Shown one piece after another: positions 5,705 through 6,084 of a stretch of DNA of 6,084 bases. Source of the stretch: Bryobacterales bacterium (GTDB lineage: Bacteria > Acidobacteriota > Terriglobia > Bryobacterales > Bryobacteraceae); assembly GCA_003142355.1 (NCBI GenBank), contig PLMF01000139.1:19515-25598 (forward strand), given 5' to 3'. The translations under genes and the position numbers were made by a program. How positions within the stretch are numbered: the stretch's first letter is position 1; every line of letters starts with the position of its first letter. Under the pieces are notes generated by a model. That model made no database searches. It was not told the DNA's origin and saw only the letters and a list, made by a program, of their open reading frames with translations.

Positions 5705-6084
5705 CGGCTGCGATGGTCACGCTGACCAGGTAGTGGTGGATTTCTCTTCCCACCGCTTCCCATTGGTCGCCCAGGAAGTATCCCAAGCCGATGAACGTGG
5801 CCACCCACAGGCACCCGCCGCTGTAGGCGAACAGCGCGAACTGGTGCGGCTCCACCTCGCTCATGCCCGCGGCGTAGGCGGTGACGTGGCGCACTCCGGG
5901 GATGAAGTAGCCGAACGTCAGGCCCCAATGGCCCACGCGCTCAAACCAGGCGTGGGCCTTGCGGATGTGCTCTTCGGTAATGCGCAGGTACTTCCCGTAG
6001 CGGTGAATGAGGGCCAGCCCGAACGTCCGGCCCAGGGTGTAGCTGATGGTGATGCCGCAAGTGCTGCCCGCGAACGCCGCCGCA
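5646..6084 (-). CDS. DedA-family (VTT domain) membrane protein, C-terminal 145 residues, 5' end beyond window
   Basis: The frame is open from the window edge at 6083 to a TGA at 5646-5648, giving 145 visible residues; the missing N-terminus should hold about 50-70 more. A GTG at 5934-5936 lies inside the conserved domain and is not the start. Visible parts, numbered from the edge: a Gly-rich segment leading into ISYTLGRTFG (13-22), RYGKYLRITEEHIRKAHAWFERVG (split at 28-51), FGYFIPGVRHVTAYAAGMS (57-75), a helix through GGCLWVATFIGLGYFLG, and a last span before a basic tail WWRWRRARGK. This is the DedA/VTT architecture with re-entrant segments. Members act in lipid handling: some transport undecaprenyl phosphate (UptA) and others support membrane-potential or pH balance. 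Two usual charged positions are changed here (Ile at 11, Tyr at 59), while the second Arg (65) is kept. Convergent to the symporter gene with a 59-bp overlap. Confidence 0.87.
   Translation of the reverse strand, partial: AAAFAGSTCGITISYTLGRTFGLALIHRYGKYLRITEEHIRKAHAWFERVGHWGLTFGYFIPGVRHVTAYAAGMSEVEPHQFALFAYSGGCLWVATFIGLGYFLGDQWEAVGREIHHYLVSVTIAAAILVAAYLVWWRWRRARGK

Noticed and set aside
4255..5733. Plus-strand 492-codon frame overlapping the symporter in another phase
   Set aside because: Low-complexity Arg/Gly/Ala/His translation with no motifs; a shadow of the symporter codon bias.
5650..5928. Second minus-strand frame overlapping the DedA-type gene
   Set aside because: Arg/Gly/His-rich translation without hydrophobic spans; the adjacent frame gives clear DedA motifs.
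5934..5936. GTG as start of the DedA-type gene
   Set aside because: It encodes a valine in the middle of the conserved domain; 49 further codons upstream continue the family pattern to the window edge.

Overview
The window is GC-rich, densely packed bacterial DNA. Seven genes are visible, two of them cut or possibly cut by the window edges, and the only intergenic gap worth the name is about 60 bp. No RNA gene, mobile element, CRISPR array or long repeat was seen. The style (strong G/C third positions, a short membrane-anchored Ig-like protein of a type I associate with Acidobacteria, and a long sodium:solute symporter with a helical insert) suggests an acidobacterium of the Bryobacterales/Solibacter kind. 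That is an inference from memory of protein styles, not a computed assignment.

Region 1 (1-2601, + strand) is a tight three-gene operon: a class I SAM-dependent methyltransferase, a family 2 glycosyltransferase of the polyprenyl-phosphate/DPM1-like type, and a DegT/DnrJ/EryC1/StrS PLP-dependent sugar aminotransferase. The first junction has a 2-bp gap and the second an ATGA start/stop overlap. Together they look like part of a surface-glycan or lipid-linked sugar pathway. One enzyme makes an amino sugar, one transfers a sugar (probably to a polyprenyl phosphate), and one methylates a sugar or other intermediate. The exact product cannot be read from the sequence.

Region 2 (2586-2999, - strand) is a small protein with an N-terminal membrane anchor and a beta-rich Ig-like domain carrying two cysteines. 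Its 3' end overlaps the end of the aminotransferase gene by 16 bp on the opposite strand.

Region 3 (3000-5704, + strand) starts at a short divergent gap and holds a PhzF-family isomerase. It is followed by a 44-codon gene for a single-span membrane protein and then by a 569-residue sodium:solute symporter (SSF). The small gene's stop overlaps the symporter's start as ATGA. This layout recalls known SSF systems with small membrane partners, but the partner here is shorter and has only one span. It is the most interesting item in the window.

Region 4 (5646-6084, - strand) is the C-terminal part of a DedA-family membrane protein whose 5' end lies beyond the window. It overlaps the symporter's 3' end by 59 bp tail to tail and lacks two charged residues that are usual in the family.
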